Assembly: GCA_947380835.1 (NCBI GenBank)
Contig: CANCSL010000011.1
Coordinates: 1-30,795, forward strand
Length of the DNA: 30,795 bases
Direction: 5' to 3'
Origin: Actinomycetota bacterium
Lineage (GTDB): Bacteria; Actinomycetota; Actinomycetes; Nanopelagicales; Nanopelagicaceae
Shown: one piece after another, positions 23,352 through 30,516 of the stretch
Layout of the letters: each line of letters begins with the position of its first letter
How positions within the stretch are numbered: the first letter of the stretch is position 1
Program-made: the position numbers and the translations under genes
Notes under the pieces: model-generated
Database searches by the model: none
What the model was told of the DNA's origin: nothing
What the model saw: only the letters and a program-made list of their open reading frames with translations

Positions 23352-25316
23352 GTGGCAAATGTAAAGCAGACGGTGGTCAGGTCCTCCATCTTCCTTGGCG
23401 GGTTTGGATTCATCCTTGCTTCAGTTGGATTTGCCTACGCTTACTTCACCGTCAAGATTCCTGATGCAAACGCCTTCGTCAATAGCCAATCCACCATCAT
23501 TCAATATGCCGACGGTTCTGAAATAGGTCGCATCGGTTCTGAAAATCGCACGATTGTTAAATTAGCCAATATCCCTCTAGATGTTCGTCATGCAGTCATG
23601 GCCGCTGAGGATCGCAACTTTTATTCCGAGCACGCTTTTAGTCCAACCGGAATTGCCCGAGCTATTTACAACAACCTACGCGGTGGCGCTTTACAAGGTG
23701 GTTCTACTATCACCCAGCAATATGCCAAGACTGCTTTTTTAACCCCGACGAGAAGCATTCAGCGAAAGATTAAAGAACTCATCATTGCCGTTAAGTTAGA
23801 AAACCAATTTTCCAAAGACCAGATTCTTGAAAGTTATCTCAACACTATTTATTTTGGTCGCGGTTCTTACGGAGTTGAAACTGCATCTGAAGTTTTCTTT
23901 GGTCGCACAGTAGACCAACTTAATGTTTCACAAGCAGCAGTTCTGGCCTCTATCTTGCGCTCGCCTGGTTATTACGATCCGGCAATCTCAGCCAACAACA
24001 TGACGCGGCTGCAGGCTAGATGGGCATATGTCATTCGTGGCATGGTCGCGGCAAAATGGTTAGACCCGGCCAAGGCAGCTACTTTAAAATTTCCTACGAT
24101 TAAGCCACGCGTCACCTCTGGCGCGCTCGCCGGCCCTCGCGGTTACGTGATTTCATGGGTAGAACACGAACTCGGCAAACTCGGCTTCACTGAGGAACAA
24201 CTTCAGGTCGGCGGTTACGTCATTAAAACGACGTTGGAAAAGAAAGCGCAGGAAGCCGCCGTTGATGCAGTGGATCGTCGTACCCCAGCTAAAGCGCCCG
24301 CAAACTTACATATCGGTTTAGTTTCCATCCGCCCCGGCACTGGTGAGATCGTGGCTTTATATGGCGGTCGAGATTTCCTCGTCAATCAATACAACAGCGC
24401 TACTCAAGCAACAACTCAAGCCGGATCTACCTTTAAGCCATTTGCTCTTGTTGCCGCACTAGAGCAAGGAATACCTCTAACTTCAACCTGGGATGGTCAA
24501 TCTCCACAAGTCTTTGATGATGCTGGTAAGCCCTATCCGGTATTTAATTACGGCAATGAGCAGTACGGAATCATCGACTTAATGAAGGCAACTGCCGAAT
24601 CAGTAAACACCATTTTCGTTCCGCTGGGCATAAGAGTTGGTCCAGATAAAGTTGTCGATGTTGCTCGCCGCGCCGGAATTCCAACTTCAGTCGGAATGAT
24701 CGGAACGCCATCAGTCACGCTTGGTGTGGCTAGTCCACATGTCATAGACGTAGCCGCCGCTTATGCCACCTTTGCCGCGCAAGGCGTTTACGCCAAACCA
24801 TTTATCGTGAAAGAAGTACTGGGCTCTAATTCTGGGGTTCTGTATCAATCACGAGTTGTTGCCCAACAAGTTTTTGCCACCGATGTTATGGCTGACCTCA
24901 CCACCGCACTACAAGAAGTCACTTCAGTCGGAACCGCTGCCGCTGCAGTTGCCGATCTAGGTAGACCCAGTGCAGGAAAGACCGGTACGACAACCGATAA
25001 CGCTTCAGCGTGGTTCTCTGGCTACACCCCACAGCTCGCAACTTCTGTTGCGCTCTTCCGCGACAATGCTTCTCAATCTCTTAATGGAATTGGTGGACTC
25101 AACGCGGTTACTGGTGGTTCGTTCCCTGCCAGGATTTGGGATCTCTATATGAAGAACGCACTCAAGAAAGTACCAATAGTTGATTTTCCTGCACCAGCAA
25201 ATATTGGTGGAATTGATCCTGTCCCTTACGAAAGCGTTGTTCCTACTTTGGACCCCGCCTTGGCAGTGACTCCAACACCAACACCGGCGAAAAAGACTGT
25301 AAAGAAAAAACCGTAA
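23352..25316 (+). CDS. Class A penicillin-binding protein (GT51 transglycosylase + transpeptidase, PonA-like)
   Basis: Bifunctional peptidoglycan synthase, 654 aa from a GTG. One N-terminal signal-anchor helix (about 11-33) places the rest outside the membrane. The glycosyltransferase domain has AAEDRNFY (Glu86 as catalytic base), QGGSTITQQ (115-123) and ESYLNTIYFGRGSYGVETA (160-178). The transpeptidase has the serine motif STFK (Ser359-Lys362), SVN (417-419) and KTGTT (543-547). It ends in a Pro/Thr then Lys-rich tail (PTPTPAKKTVKKKP). It is the ponA1 counterpart by position, between DUF5318 and the GT87 gene. Confidence 0.95.
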   Translation: MANVKQTVVRSSIFLGGFGFILASVGFAYAYFTVKIPDANAFVNSQSTIIQYADGSEIGRIGSENRTIVKLANIPLDVRHAVMAAEDRNFYSEHAFSPTGIARAIYNNLRGGALQGGSTITQQYAKTAFLTPTRSIQRKIKELIIAVKLENQFSKDQILESYLNTIYFGRGSYGVETASEVFFGRTVDQLNVSQAAVLASILRSPGYYDPAISANNMTRLQARWAYVIRGMVAAKWLDPAKAATLKFPTIKPRVTSGALAGPRGYVISWVEHELGKLGFTEEQLQVGGYVIKTTLEKKAQEAAVDAVDRRTPAKAPANLHIGLVSIRPGTGEIVALYGGRDFLVNQYNSATQATTQAGSTFKPFALVAALEQGIPLTSTWDGQSPQVFDDAGKPYPVFNYGNEQYGIIDLMKATAESVNTIFVPLGIRVGPDKVVDVARRAGIPTSVGMIGTPSVTLGVASPHVIDVAAAYATFAAQGVYAKPFIVKEVLGSNSGVLYQSRVVAQQVFATDVMADLTTALQEVTSVGTAAAAVADLGRPSAGKTGTTTDNASAWFSGYTPQLATSVALFRDNASQSLNGIGGLNAVTGGSFPARIWDLYMKNALKKVPIVDFPAPANIGGIDPVPYESVVPTLDPALAVTPTPTPAKKTVKKKP

Positions 25317-25319
25317 GTA

Positions 25320-26525
25320 ATGGTTAAGTACGCCACGAAGTCGATGATTGTGCTGGCACTGCTCGGCGCGCTGCTCTCTTTCGCAAAATTCGATCATTGT
25401 CGTAACAGTGGTTGGGGAACTCCCGATGTCTATGTACACGCTTGTTATTCTGATTTGTCGGCTTTGTATGGCGACCGTGGTTTAAATACCCACCAGTGGC
25501 CATATTCCAGCGATACTAAATCTGTTGAATACCCACCAGGAACTGCAATGGTGATGTGGGCAAGCTCGTGGTTAGTTCCTCATGCCGCCACCAACTACAA
25601 ATTTTATTTTGATGTTAACGCGCTACTCATAGCTCTGCTCTTCATTGGAACGGCATTAATTATTTCGCGAATGAATCCCAAGTATTGGTATCTCTTACCG
25701 CTTAGCCCAGCAGTTATCGCTTCGCTGTATATTAATTGGGATATTTGGGCCGTTATTTCTGCGGTCGCTGCTATTTACTATTTCGATAAAAGAAAGTTTG
25801 ACCGAAGTGCGCTCTGGCTTGGACTCTCGATTGCCACGAAATTCTTTCCGATAGTTTTGCTCATCCCGATCGCCCTTATTTTTTATCGTAAGTCCAAGAT
25901 AAAAGCGCTTATTCGATATTCGGTAATTTCACTTGGTTCGTGGTTACTGCTCAATCTTCCATTTATTCTCACAACTCCAACTGGGTGGTGGCGGTTCTTC
26001 AAACTCAATGGCGAACGTGGCGCTGATTTTGGATCGCTCTGGTATGGGTTACAACTTTTCGGTATCAACATAAAACACGTCAACAATTTTGCGGTTTTAC
26101 TCTTCCTTATTGGTGCGGCAGCTTTTGCCTATTACTTCTTCCTCATCAAGCGCGTACCGCGATTGGCAACTGTCGCTTTTTTGATCGTTGCGGTCTTTAC
26201 ATCGACCAGCAAGGTGTACTCACCTCAGTACATCGTCTGGCTCACACCGCTGGCAATCTTGGCCATGGGGCGACGCAACCTACGGCGAGATTTCTGGATC
26301 TGGCAGGCCGGCGAGGCGATTTATCACTTGGCGATCTGGGAGTACCTCGCCAGTTACACCGGCTCTCACTTTGGTCTTCCCGCCAAGGGCTATGCCCTCT
26401 CCATCTTTATTCGTCTGGCCACCACCGCCTGGTTCGCCTCACGCTTAATAACCACCTCATCCACACGGGAAATCCAGCCACAGGAGCTCGAATTTCTCTC
26501 CATCGCCACTGACGGTTACGCTTAG
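25320..26525 (+). CDS. GT87/DUF2029 polyprenol-phosphate-mannose-type glycosyltransferase
   Basis: 401-aa multi-pass membrane protein with about 9-10 hydrophobic helices. An acidic loop after the first helix (about residues 36-75: DVYVHACYSDLSALYGDRG, later SVEYPPGT) matches the extracytoplasmic catalytic loop of GT-C enzymes, where Asp/Glu act on a polyprenyl-phosphate sugar donor. GT87 members in actinobacteria add mannose to lipoglycans or other envelope glycans; the acceptor here is unknown. It starts 3 nt after the PBP stop and lies before rpsF, as Rv0051 does in M. tuberculosis. Confidence 0.82.
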   Translation: MVKYATKSMIVLALLGALLSFAKFDHCRNSGWGTPDVYVHACYSDLSALYGDRGLNTHQWPYSSDTKSVEYPPGTAMVMWASSWLVPHAATNYKFYFDVNALLIALLFIGTALIISRMNPKYWYLLPLSPAVIASLYINWDIWAVISAVAAIYYFDKRKFDRSALWLGLSIATKFFPIVLLIPIALIFYRKSKIKALIRYSVISLGSWLLLNLPFILTTPTGWWRFFKLNGERGADFGSLWYGLQLFGINIKHVNNFAVLLFLIGAAAFAYYFFLIKRVPRLATVAFLIVAVFTSTSKVYSPQYIVWLTPLAILAMGRRNLRRDFWIWQAGEAIYHLAIWEYLASYTGSHFGLPAKGYALSIFIRLATTAWFASRLITTSSTREIQPQELEFLSIATDGYA

Positions 26526-26530
26526 CCTTC

Positions 26531-26601
26531 CTCTCCAAGGGATGTCACACCGTGGCTTCGCCGGAGAGTCGCATAACCCTCCTGCCGCGGAAATACCGTG
26601 G
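26531..26601 (+). promoter_or_regulatory. Structured rpsF leader, possible S6:S18 autoregulatory element
   Basis: The 108-bp gap before rpsF can form two hairpins. CTCTCC (26531-26536) pairs with GGAGAG (26563-26568), closing a small GGC/GCC hairpin (26554-26562) and a 17-nt unpaired strand holding an exposed CCG (26550-26552). CCGCGG (26585-26590) pairs with CCGTGG (26596-26601) around AAATA. Many bacteria carry an S6:S18-binding leader with a conserved CCG at this position. Similarity is by position and CCG only. Confidence 0.4.
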
Positions 26602-26633
26602 CCGCTTTAGTCCAGAGGAGGTGGGGTTAACGC

Positions 26634-26918
26634 ATGCGTCATTATGAACTCATGGTCATTCTCGATCCTGAATTAGAAGAGCGCACAGTCGCACCAAGCC
26701 TTGAGACGTATCTCAAGATCATCAAAGACAGTGGTGGCCGAGTCGACAAGCTCGACATTTGGGGCCGCCGTCGTATGTCCTTCGAAATCAATAAGAAGCC
26801 CGAAGGAATTTACGCTGTCGTTGATATGCACTGTGGTCCAGATGCAATCAAAGAGTTGGATCGCCAACTTAATTTGAACGAAGCTGTTCTGCGCACAAAA
26901 GTTGTTCGGCCAGAATAA
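26634..26918 (+). CDS. rpsF: 30S ribosomal protein S6
   Basis: 94-aa small-subunit protein that binds S18 and the central domain of 16S rRNA. The N-terminus MRHYELMVILDPELEE and the core DIWGRRRMSFEINKKPEGIY are diagnostic. Beta-strand 4, AVVDMHC, is followed by the terminal LNLNEAVLRTKVVRPE. It lacks the acidic Glu-rich tail seen in E. coli. GAGGAGG lies about 13 nt upstream of the ATG. First gene of rpsF-ssb-rpsR-rplI. Confidence 0.97.
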   Translation: MRHYELMVILDPELEERTVAPSLETYLKIIKDSGGRVDKLDIWGRRRMSFEINKKPEGIYAVVDMHCGPDAIKELDRQLNLNEAVLRTKVVRPE

Positions 26919-26963
26919 TTTCAACACTAATTTAAAAATAAGTTAGAGAAGAGAGAAGAGAAA

Positions 26964-27461
26964 ATGGCAGCTGGAGATACCAACATCACCATGATCGGTA
27001 ACCTTGTCAACGATCCTGAACTTCGCTTCACCCCTTCCGGTGCAGCAGTTGCAAAGTTCACCGTTGCATCCACTCCCCGCTATCTCGACAAAAACACCAA
27101 CGAATGGAAAGACGGCGACAGCCTCTTCTTGAGTTGCCAGATTTGGCGTCAAGCGGCAGAAAACGTTGCAGAATCTTTGACTCGCGGAATGCGCGTCATT
27201 GTTTCTGGTCGTTTAAAGCAACGCTCGTACGAAACCAAAGAAGGCGAAAAGCGCACCGTATTTGAGGTTGAGGTTGATGAAGTAGGTCCATCACTTCGCA
27301 ACGCAACCGCAAAGGTCACCAAGACAACTCGTCAAAGTGGCGGCGCAGCTACCGGTGGATTCTCTCCAATTGAAACTGCATCTTCGGACGATCCATGGTC
27401 AGCAGCACCAGTCGGTGGCGGATGGGCCACAACTGGTTCGGATGATCAACCTCCGTTCTAA
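26964..27461 (+). CDS. ssb: Single-stranded DNA-binding protein
   Basis: 165-aa homotetrameric SSB. OB-fold in residues 1-112, with NITMIGNLVNDPELRFTPSG and the WR..AE.VAESL.RG.RV.V.GRL core, followed by a short Gly/Ser-rich linker. The C-terminal interaction tip is GSDDQPPF, a variant of the canonical DDDIPF with Gln-Pro inserted before the final PF. The strongly purine-rich AGAGAAGAGAGAAGAGAAA stretch before the ATG probably serves as ribosome-binding and enhancer sequence. Placement between rpsF and rpsR is conserved across bacteria. Confidence 0.96.
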   Translation: MAAGDTNITMIGNLVNDPELRFTPSGAAVAKFTVASTPRYLDKNTNEWKDGDSLFLSCQIWRQAAENVAESLTRGMRVIVSGRLKQRSYETKEGEKRTVFEVEVDEVGPSLRNATAKVTKTTRQSGGAATGGFSPIETASSDDPWSAAPVGGGWATTGSDDQPPF

Positions 27462-27474
27462 CTAACCAACCATT

Positions 27475-27529
27475 CCCGTTATCCGTAACGGGGCATCCAA
27501 TATTTCTACTCGCTGGCGAACCCAACGAG
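27475..27529 (+). other. Two hairpins in the ssb-rpsR spacer
   Basis: CCCGTTA/TAACGGG (27475-27481 and 27486-27492) form a perfect 7-bp stem with loop TCCG. CTCG-C-TGG / CCA-A-CGAG (27509-27516 and 27522-27529) form a second stem with one mismatch. Neither is followed by a T tract, so full termination is unlikely. They may stabilise mRNA ends or tune ssb against rpsR-rplI levels. Confidence 0.45.
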
Positions 27530-27556
27530 CAGGAGATTTAACTAAGGAGCACCAAA

Positions 27557-27844
27557 GTGGGCGCAAGAAGCAATAAGACGCTGAAGCCAAAACCAAAGCA
27601 AACAAAGATGTCGGCTGCAGCAATGAAGAAGTTCAAGAAGAAGCCATGTCCCTTCTGCCGTGAAAAGGCAACCTATATCGACTACAAGGACATCGCTCTT
27701 CTTCGTAAATTTATCTCCGATCGCGGCAAGATCCGTGCTCGCCGAGTAACAGGTGCTTGCACCCAACACCAACGTCAGATTGCCGCAGCTGTGAAGAACA
27801 GCCGCGAAATGGCACTTCTGCCTTACACCTCTACCGCCCGATAA
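27557..27844 (+). CDS. rpsR: 30S ribosomal protein S18
   Basis: 95-aa basic protein that pairs with S6. Start GTG with AAGGAG 10 nt upstream. The core KPCPFCREKATYIDYKDIALL, followed by RKFISDRGKIRARRVTG, is diagnostic. Cysteines in CPFC and TGAC suggest the zinc-binding (C+) form, the usual housekeeping paralogue rather than the zinc-starvation version. The N-terminus is Lys-rich and longer than in E. coli. Confidence 0.97.
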   Translation: MGARSNKTLKPKPKQTKMSAAAMKKFKKKPCPFCREKATYIDYKDIALLRKFISDRGKIRARRVTGACTQHQRQIAAAVKNSREMALLPYTSTAR

Positions 27845-27856
27845 GGAGAGCGACTA

Positions 27857-28303
27857 ATGAAACTCATTCTTACTCGCGAAGTAGCAGGCCTAGGCCACGC
27901 TGGTGATGTTGTAACCGTCAAAGACGGCTATGCCCGTAACTTCCTCCTTCCTCGCGGCAATGCAATTGCCTGGAGCAAGGGTGGCGAAGTTCAGATTGAA
28001 GGAATTCGTCGTGCCCGTTCGGCTCGCGAAATCCGCGATCTCGATCACGCCAAGGAGATCAAGGCAGCTCTCGAATCTGCAGAAGTAACAGTCAAGGCCA
28101 AGGTCGGTTCCACCGGCTCACTCTTTGGTTCCGTTACCGATAAAGATGTTGCAGCAGCGCTGAAGTCAGCCACTGGAATTGATGTCGATCGTCATCGCAT
28201 CAAGATCGATGGCCACATCAAGAAGCTGGGCAAGTACACCGTCAAGGTTGGCTTGCACGCTCAGATTTCTGCCAACGTATCGATCGTGGTAGCTGCAATC
28301 TAA
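27857..28303 (+). CDS. rplI: 50S ribosomal protein L9
   Basis: 148-aa two-domain protein near the L1 stalk. The N-terminal domain shows MKLILTREVAGLGHAGDVV and VKDGYARNFLLPRGNAI, the diagnostic rRNA-binding sequence. A long connecting helix (residues about 45-78, rich in Arg/Lys/Glu/Ala) leads to the C-terminal domain, which has GSLFGSVTDKDVA and the usual KLGKYTVKVGLHA end. Last gene of the operon, followed 15 bp later by a strong terminator. Confidence 0.97.
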   Translation: MKLILTREVAGLGHAGDVVTVKDGYARNFLLPRGNAIAWSKGGEVQIEGIRRARSAREIRDLDHAKEIKAALESAEVTVKAKVGSTGSLFGSVTDKDVAAALKSATGIDVDRHRIKIDGHIKKLGKYTVKVGLHAQISANVSIVVAAI

Positions 28304-28610
28304 GTACCTGATTCAACAAAACAGCCCCACTCGCCCGATGGTGAGATGGGGCTGTTTCACTATGTAAGACAGAAGAATAAATCTTTACCCACAGCTTGGG
28401 CGTGAGATTTGAGCGTGGAATCCCCTTCCTCACGGAGTTATCCACCCTTTATACACACCCTCTCCACCAATAAAGCGAAGATATCCACGCGCTCTCCACA
28501 GCTCCACACACAGAGATAGCCCCACTCGTTCTTACCTTTAGCACCTGCCTCACTAAGTTTGGCCCTGGTTAGAAAATATTCGTGTCAGTCCTAGGTTGGA
28601 GGATGTGGTT
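28304..28610. promoter_or_regulatory. rplI-dnaB intergenic region with DnaA-box-like cluster
   Basis: 307 bp without a gene. After the terminator it holds TTATCCACC (28438-28446, one mismatch), TTATACACA (28449-28457, matches TTATNCACA), ATATCCACG (28481-28489) and CTCTCCACA (28492-28500, two mismatches), all in the same orientation within 63 bp. The rest of the gap to the dnaB start is pyrimidine-rich and must contain the dnaB promoter, but I could not fix convincing -35 and -10 elements. Confidence 0.55.
28319..28357 (+). terminator. Rho-independent terminator after rplI
   Basis: AAACAGCCCCA (28319-28329) pairs with TGGGGCTGTTT (28347-28357). The stem continues inward as CTCGCC/GGTGAG around a CGAT loop, with one bulged A at 28346. 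The strong stem with terminal T residues just after rplI makes a convincing operon terminator. It is the best terminator in the window. Confidence 0.9.
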
Positions 28611-30011
28611 ATGAGCATCGCTGAACTCCCCGGACGCAGCGGGCAATCCAACAACCGCCCCGTCGAATTCGAACGCACCCCACCCCAAGACCTCATCGCC
28701 GAACAAGGCGTGCTCGGCGGAATGTTGTTATCCAAGGATGCAATCGCCGACGTTATTGAAGTCCTTAAGGAGCGCGACTTCTATCGCCCCGCCCACGAAC
28801 TTATCTTCGATGCCATTCTCGATCTTTACGGACGAGGCGAGCCTGCCGATCCAGTGACCGTCGCCTCCGAACTCACCAAACGTGGCGATATTGCGCGTGC
28901 AGGTGGCGCGCCATATCTCCACACACTTATCTCCTCCGTTCCGACCGCCGCCAACGCTGGTTACTACGCGCGCATTGTGCGCGACCACGCCGTGCTCCGC
29001 CGTCTCGTTGAAGCCGGTACCAAGATTGTGCAGCTAGGTTATTCCGAAGAAGGCGAAGTCGATGATGTCGTCGACCAAGCTCAGGCCGAGATTTATCAGG
29101 TCACCGAACACCGCGCCAGTGAGGATTATGTTCGTCTCGCCGATCTTTTACCTCAAGCCCTTGATGAGATCGAAGCAATCTCGCAAGGCGTGGGCGGCGA
29201 AGGCGTTCTCACTGGTTTCAAAGATCTCGATCAATTAACTAATGGTCTTCACCCCGGCAACATGATTGTTCTGGCTGCTCGTCCTGCAGTTGGTAAATCA
29301 ACTCTAGGTTTGGACATTGCACGCCATGCTGCCATTAAAAATGGTGATGCCGCAGTTATCTTCTCGCTGGAAATGAGCCGCTCTGAAATCACGATGCGTA
29401 TGCTCTCGGCCGAAGCGCGTGTAGCCCTTAACAACATTCGCTCTGGTGCATTATCCGATACTGAATGGACCCAACTCGCAAAGTGCATGGGCGATATTTC
29501 TGAAGCGCCACTCTTCATTGATGACTCTCCTAATCTTTCGTTGATGGAGATTCGCGCCAAGGCTCGTCGCCTCAAGCAACGCCACAACCTCAAACTTATT
29601 GTCATCGACTATCTCCAGCTGATGACTGCTGGCAAACGCGTTGAAAACCGTCAACAAGAAGTATCTGAATTTTCACGTAACTTAAAGCTCCTCGCGAAAG
29701 AACTCGAAGTTCCGGTGATTGCCATCTCCCAGCTCAACCGCTCACCGGAACAACGAGCCGATAAGAAGCCAATGCTCTCTGACCTTCGTGAATCTGGTTC
29801 TATTGAACAGGATGCCGACGTCGTAATCCTGCTCCACCGCGATGATCTCTATGACAATCAAAATAGATCTGGCGAAGCAGATTTAATTATTGCCAAGCAC
29901 CGTAACGGACCTACTCGCACCATCACCGTCAGCGCCCAACTTCACTTTGCTCGCTTTACCGATATGGCTCCAAGCTATTCATCGCAAGAGAGCTATCCAA
30001 AAGACAACTAG
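28611..30011 (+). CDS. dnaB: Replicative DNA helicase DnaB
   Basis: Hexameric 5'-3' helicase of the replication fork, 466 aa from the ATG at 28611. I prefer this to an in-frame TTG at 28596 because GGAGG (28598-28602) stands 8 nt upstream. The N-terminal domain has PPQDLIAEQGVLGGMLLSKD. The RecA-like domain has Walker A ARPAVGKST (223-231), the catalytic Glu in FSLEMS (254) and Walker B IVIDYLQLM (330-338), then SRNLKLLAKELEVPV and the arginine-finger region. No intein interrupts it, unlike some mycobacterial dnaB genes. Its stop codon shares the CTAG tetranucleotide with the convergent carbonic anhydrase. Confidence 0.97.
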   Translation: MSIAELPGRSGQSNNRPVEFERTPPQDLIAEQGVLGGMLLSKDAIADVIEVLKERDFYRPAHELIFDAILDLYGRGEPADPVTVASELTKRGDIARAGGAPYLHTLISSVPTAANAGYYARIVRDHAVLRRLVEAGTKIVQLGYSEEGEVDDVVDQAQAEIYQVTEHRASEDYVRLADLLPQALDEIEAISQGVGGEGVLTGFKDLDQLTNGLHPGNMIVLAARPAVGKSTLGLDIARHAAIKNGDAAVIFSLEMSRSEITMRMLSAEARVALNNIRSGALSDTEWTQLAKCMGDISEAPLFIDDSPNLSLMEIRAKARRLKQRHNLKLIVIDYLQLMTAGKRVENRQQEVSEFSRNLKLLAKELEVPVIAISQLNRSPEQRADKKPMLSDLRESGSIEQDADVVILLHRDDLYDNQNRSGEADLIIAKHRNGPTRTITVSAQLHFARFTDMAPSYSSQESYPKDN

Positions 30012-30502
30012 TTAATCGGCTCCAACAAGCCATTACTAACATCATAAATTGCACCCATCACTCTGATTCCTGGTGCAAGCAACGGATAGGTTTCAATTCG
30101 GACCACATCCATTTTTAGCGCCGCTATTGGATCTTTTACCGTTCGGATCTCAATACTTCTCGTATCCATCCCGGATTTCTCTTTAATCAGAGCGTGAATC
30201 TCTCGCTCTTCACCAGAGGCCATTCGACAGTCAGTGTGCGGCATAACCAGGATCCGTGTGACTCCGAGAAGATGGGTGGCAAGTACCAATGTACGTAAAA
30301 CGTCTTCGGTCACGCGCGCACCGGCGTTACGCAAAATCTTGGCATCCCCCGCACGCATTCCCACGATGCGCAGTGGATCGATGCGAGAGTCCATGCATGT
30401 GACGATCGCCAAACCTTGGCGGGCTTCGCCGGTTAGCGCTTCGGATTTAAAACGATCGGCGAAATCGTGATTGGCCATGATCAGATCCGAGAAAACATCC
30501 AT
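30008..30502 (-). CDS. Beta-carbonic anhydrase
   Basis: 164-aa zinc enzyme interconverting CO2 and bicarbonate in the cytosol. The zinc ligands are Cys36 in TCMDSRID (with the Asp38-Arg40 dyad), His89 and Cys92 in HTDCRM. NAGARVTEDVLRTL (59-72) is the family loop. It is a short form typical of actinobacterial clade beta enzymes. It lies 14 bp after an EamA-family gene on the same strand and meets dnaB tail to tail with a 4-bp overlap. Confidence 0.92.
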   Translation of the reverse strand: MDVFSDLIMANHDFADRFKSEALTGEARQGLAIVTCMDSRIDPLRIVGMRAGDAKILRNAGARVTEDVLRTLVLATHLLGVTRILVMPHTDCRMASGEEREIHALIKEKSGMDTRSIEIRTVKDPIAALKMDVVRIETYPLLAPGIRVMGAIYDVSNGLLEPIN

Positions 30503-30516
30503 GGTTTGAATTTACC

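Noticed and set aside
25005..25439. 144-codon minus-strand frame spanning the PBP-GT87 junction
   Set aside because: Cys- and Arg-rich composition without family likeness, antisense to two clear genes.
29670..29683. parS-like TTTTCACGTAAC inside dnaB
   Set aside because: Five mismatches to the 14-bp core and no palindrome; chance similarity.
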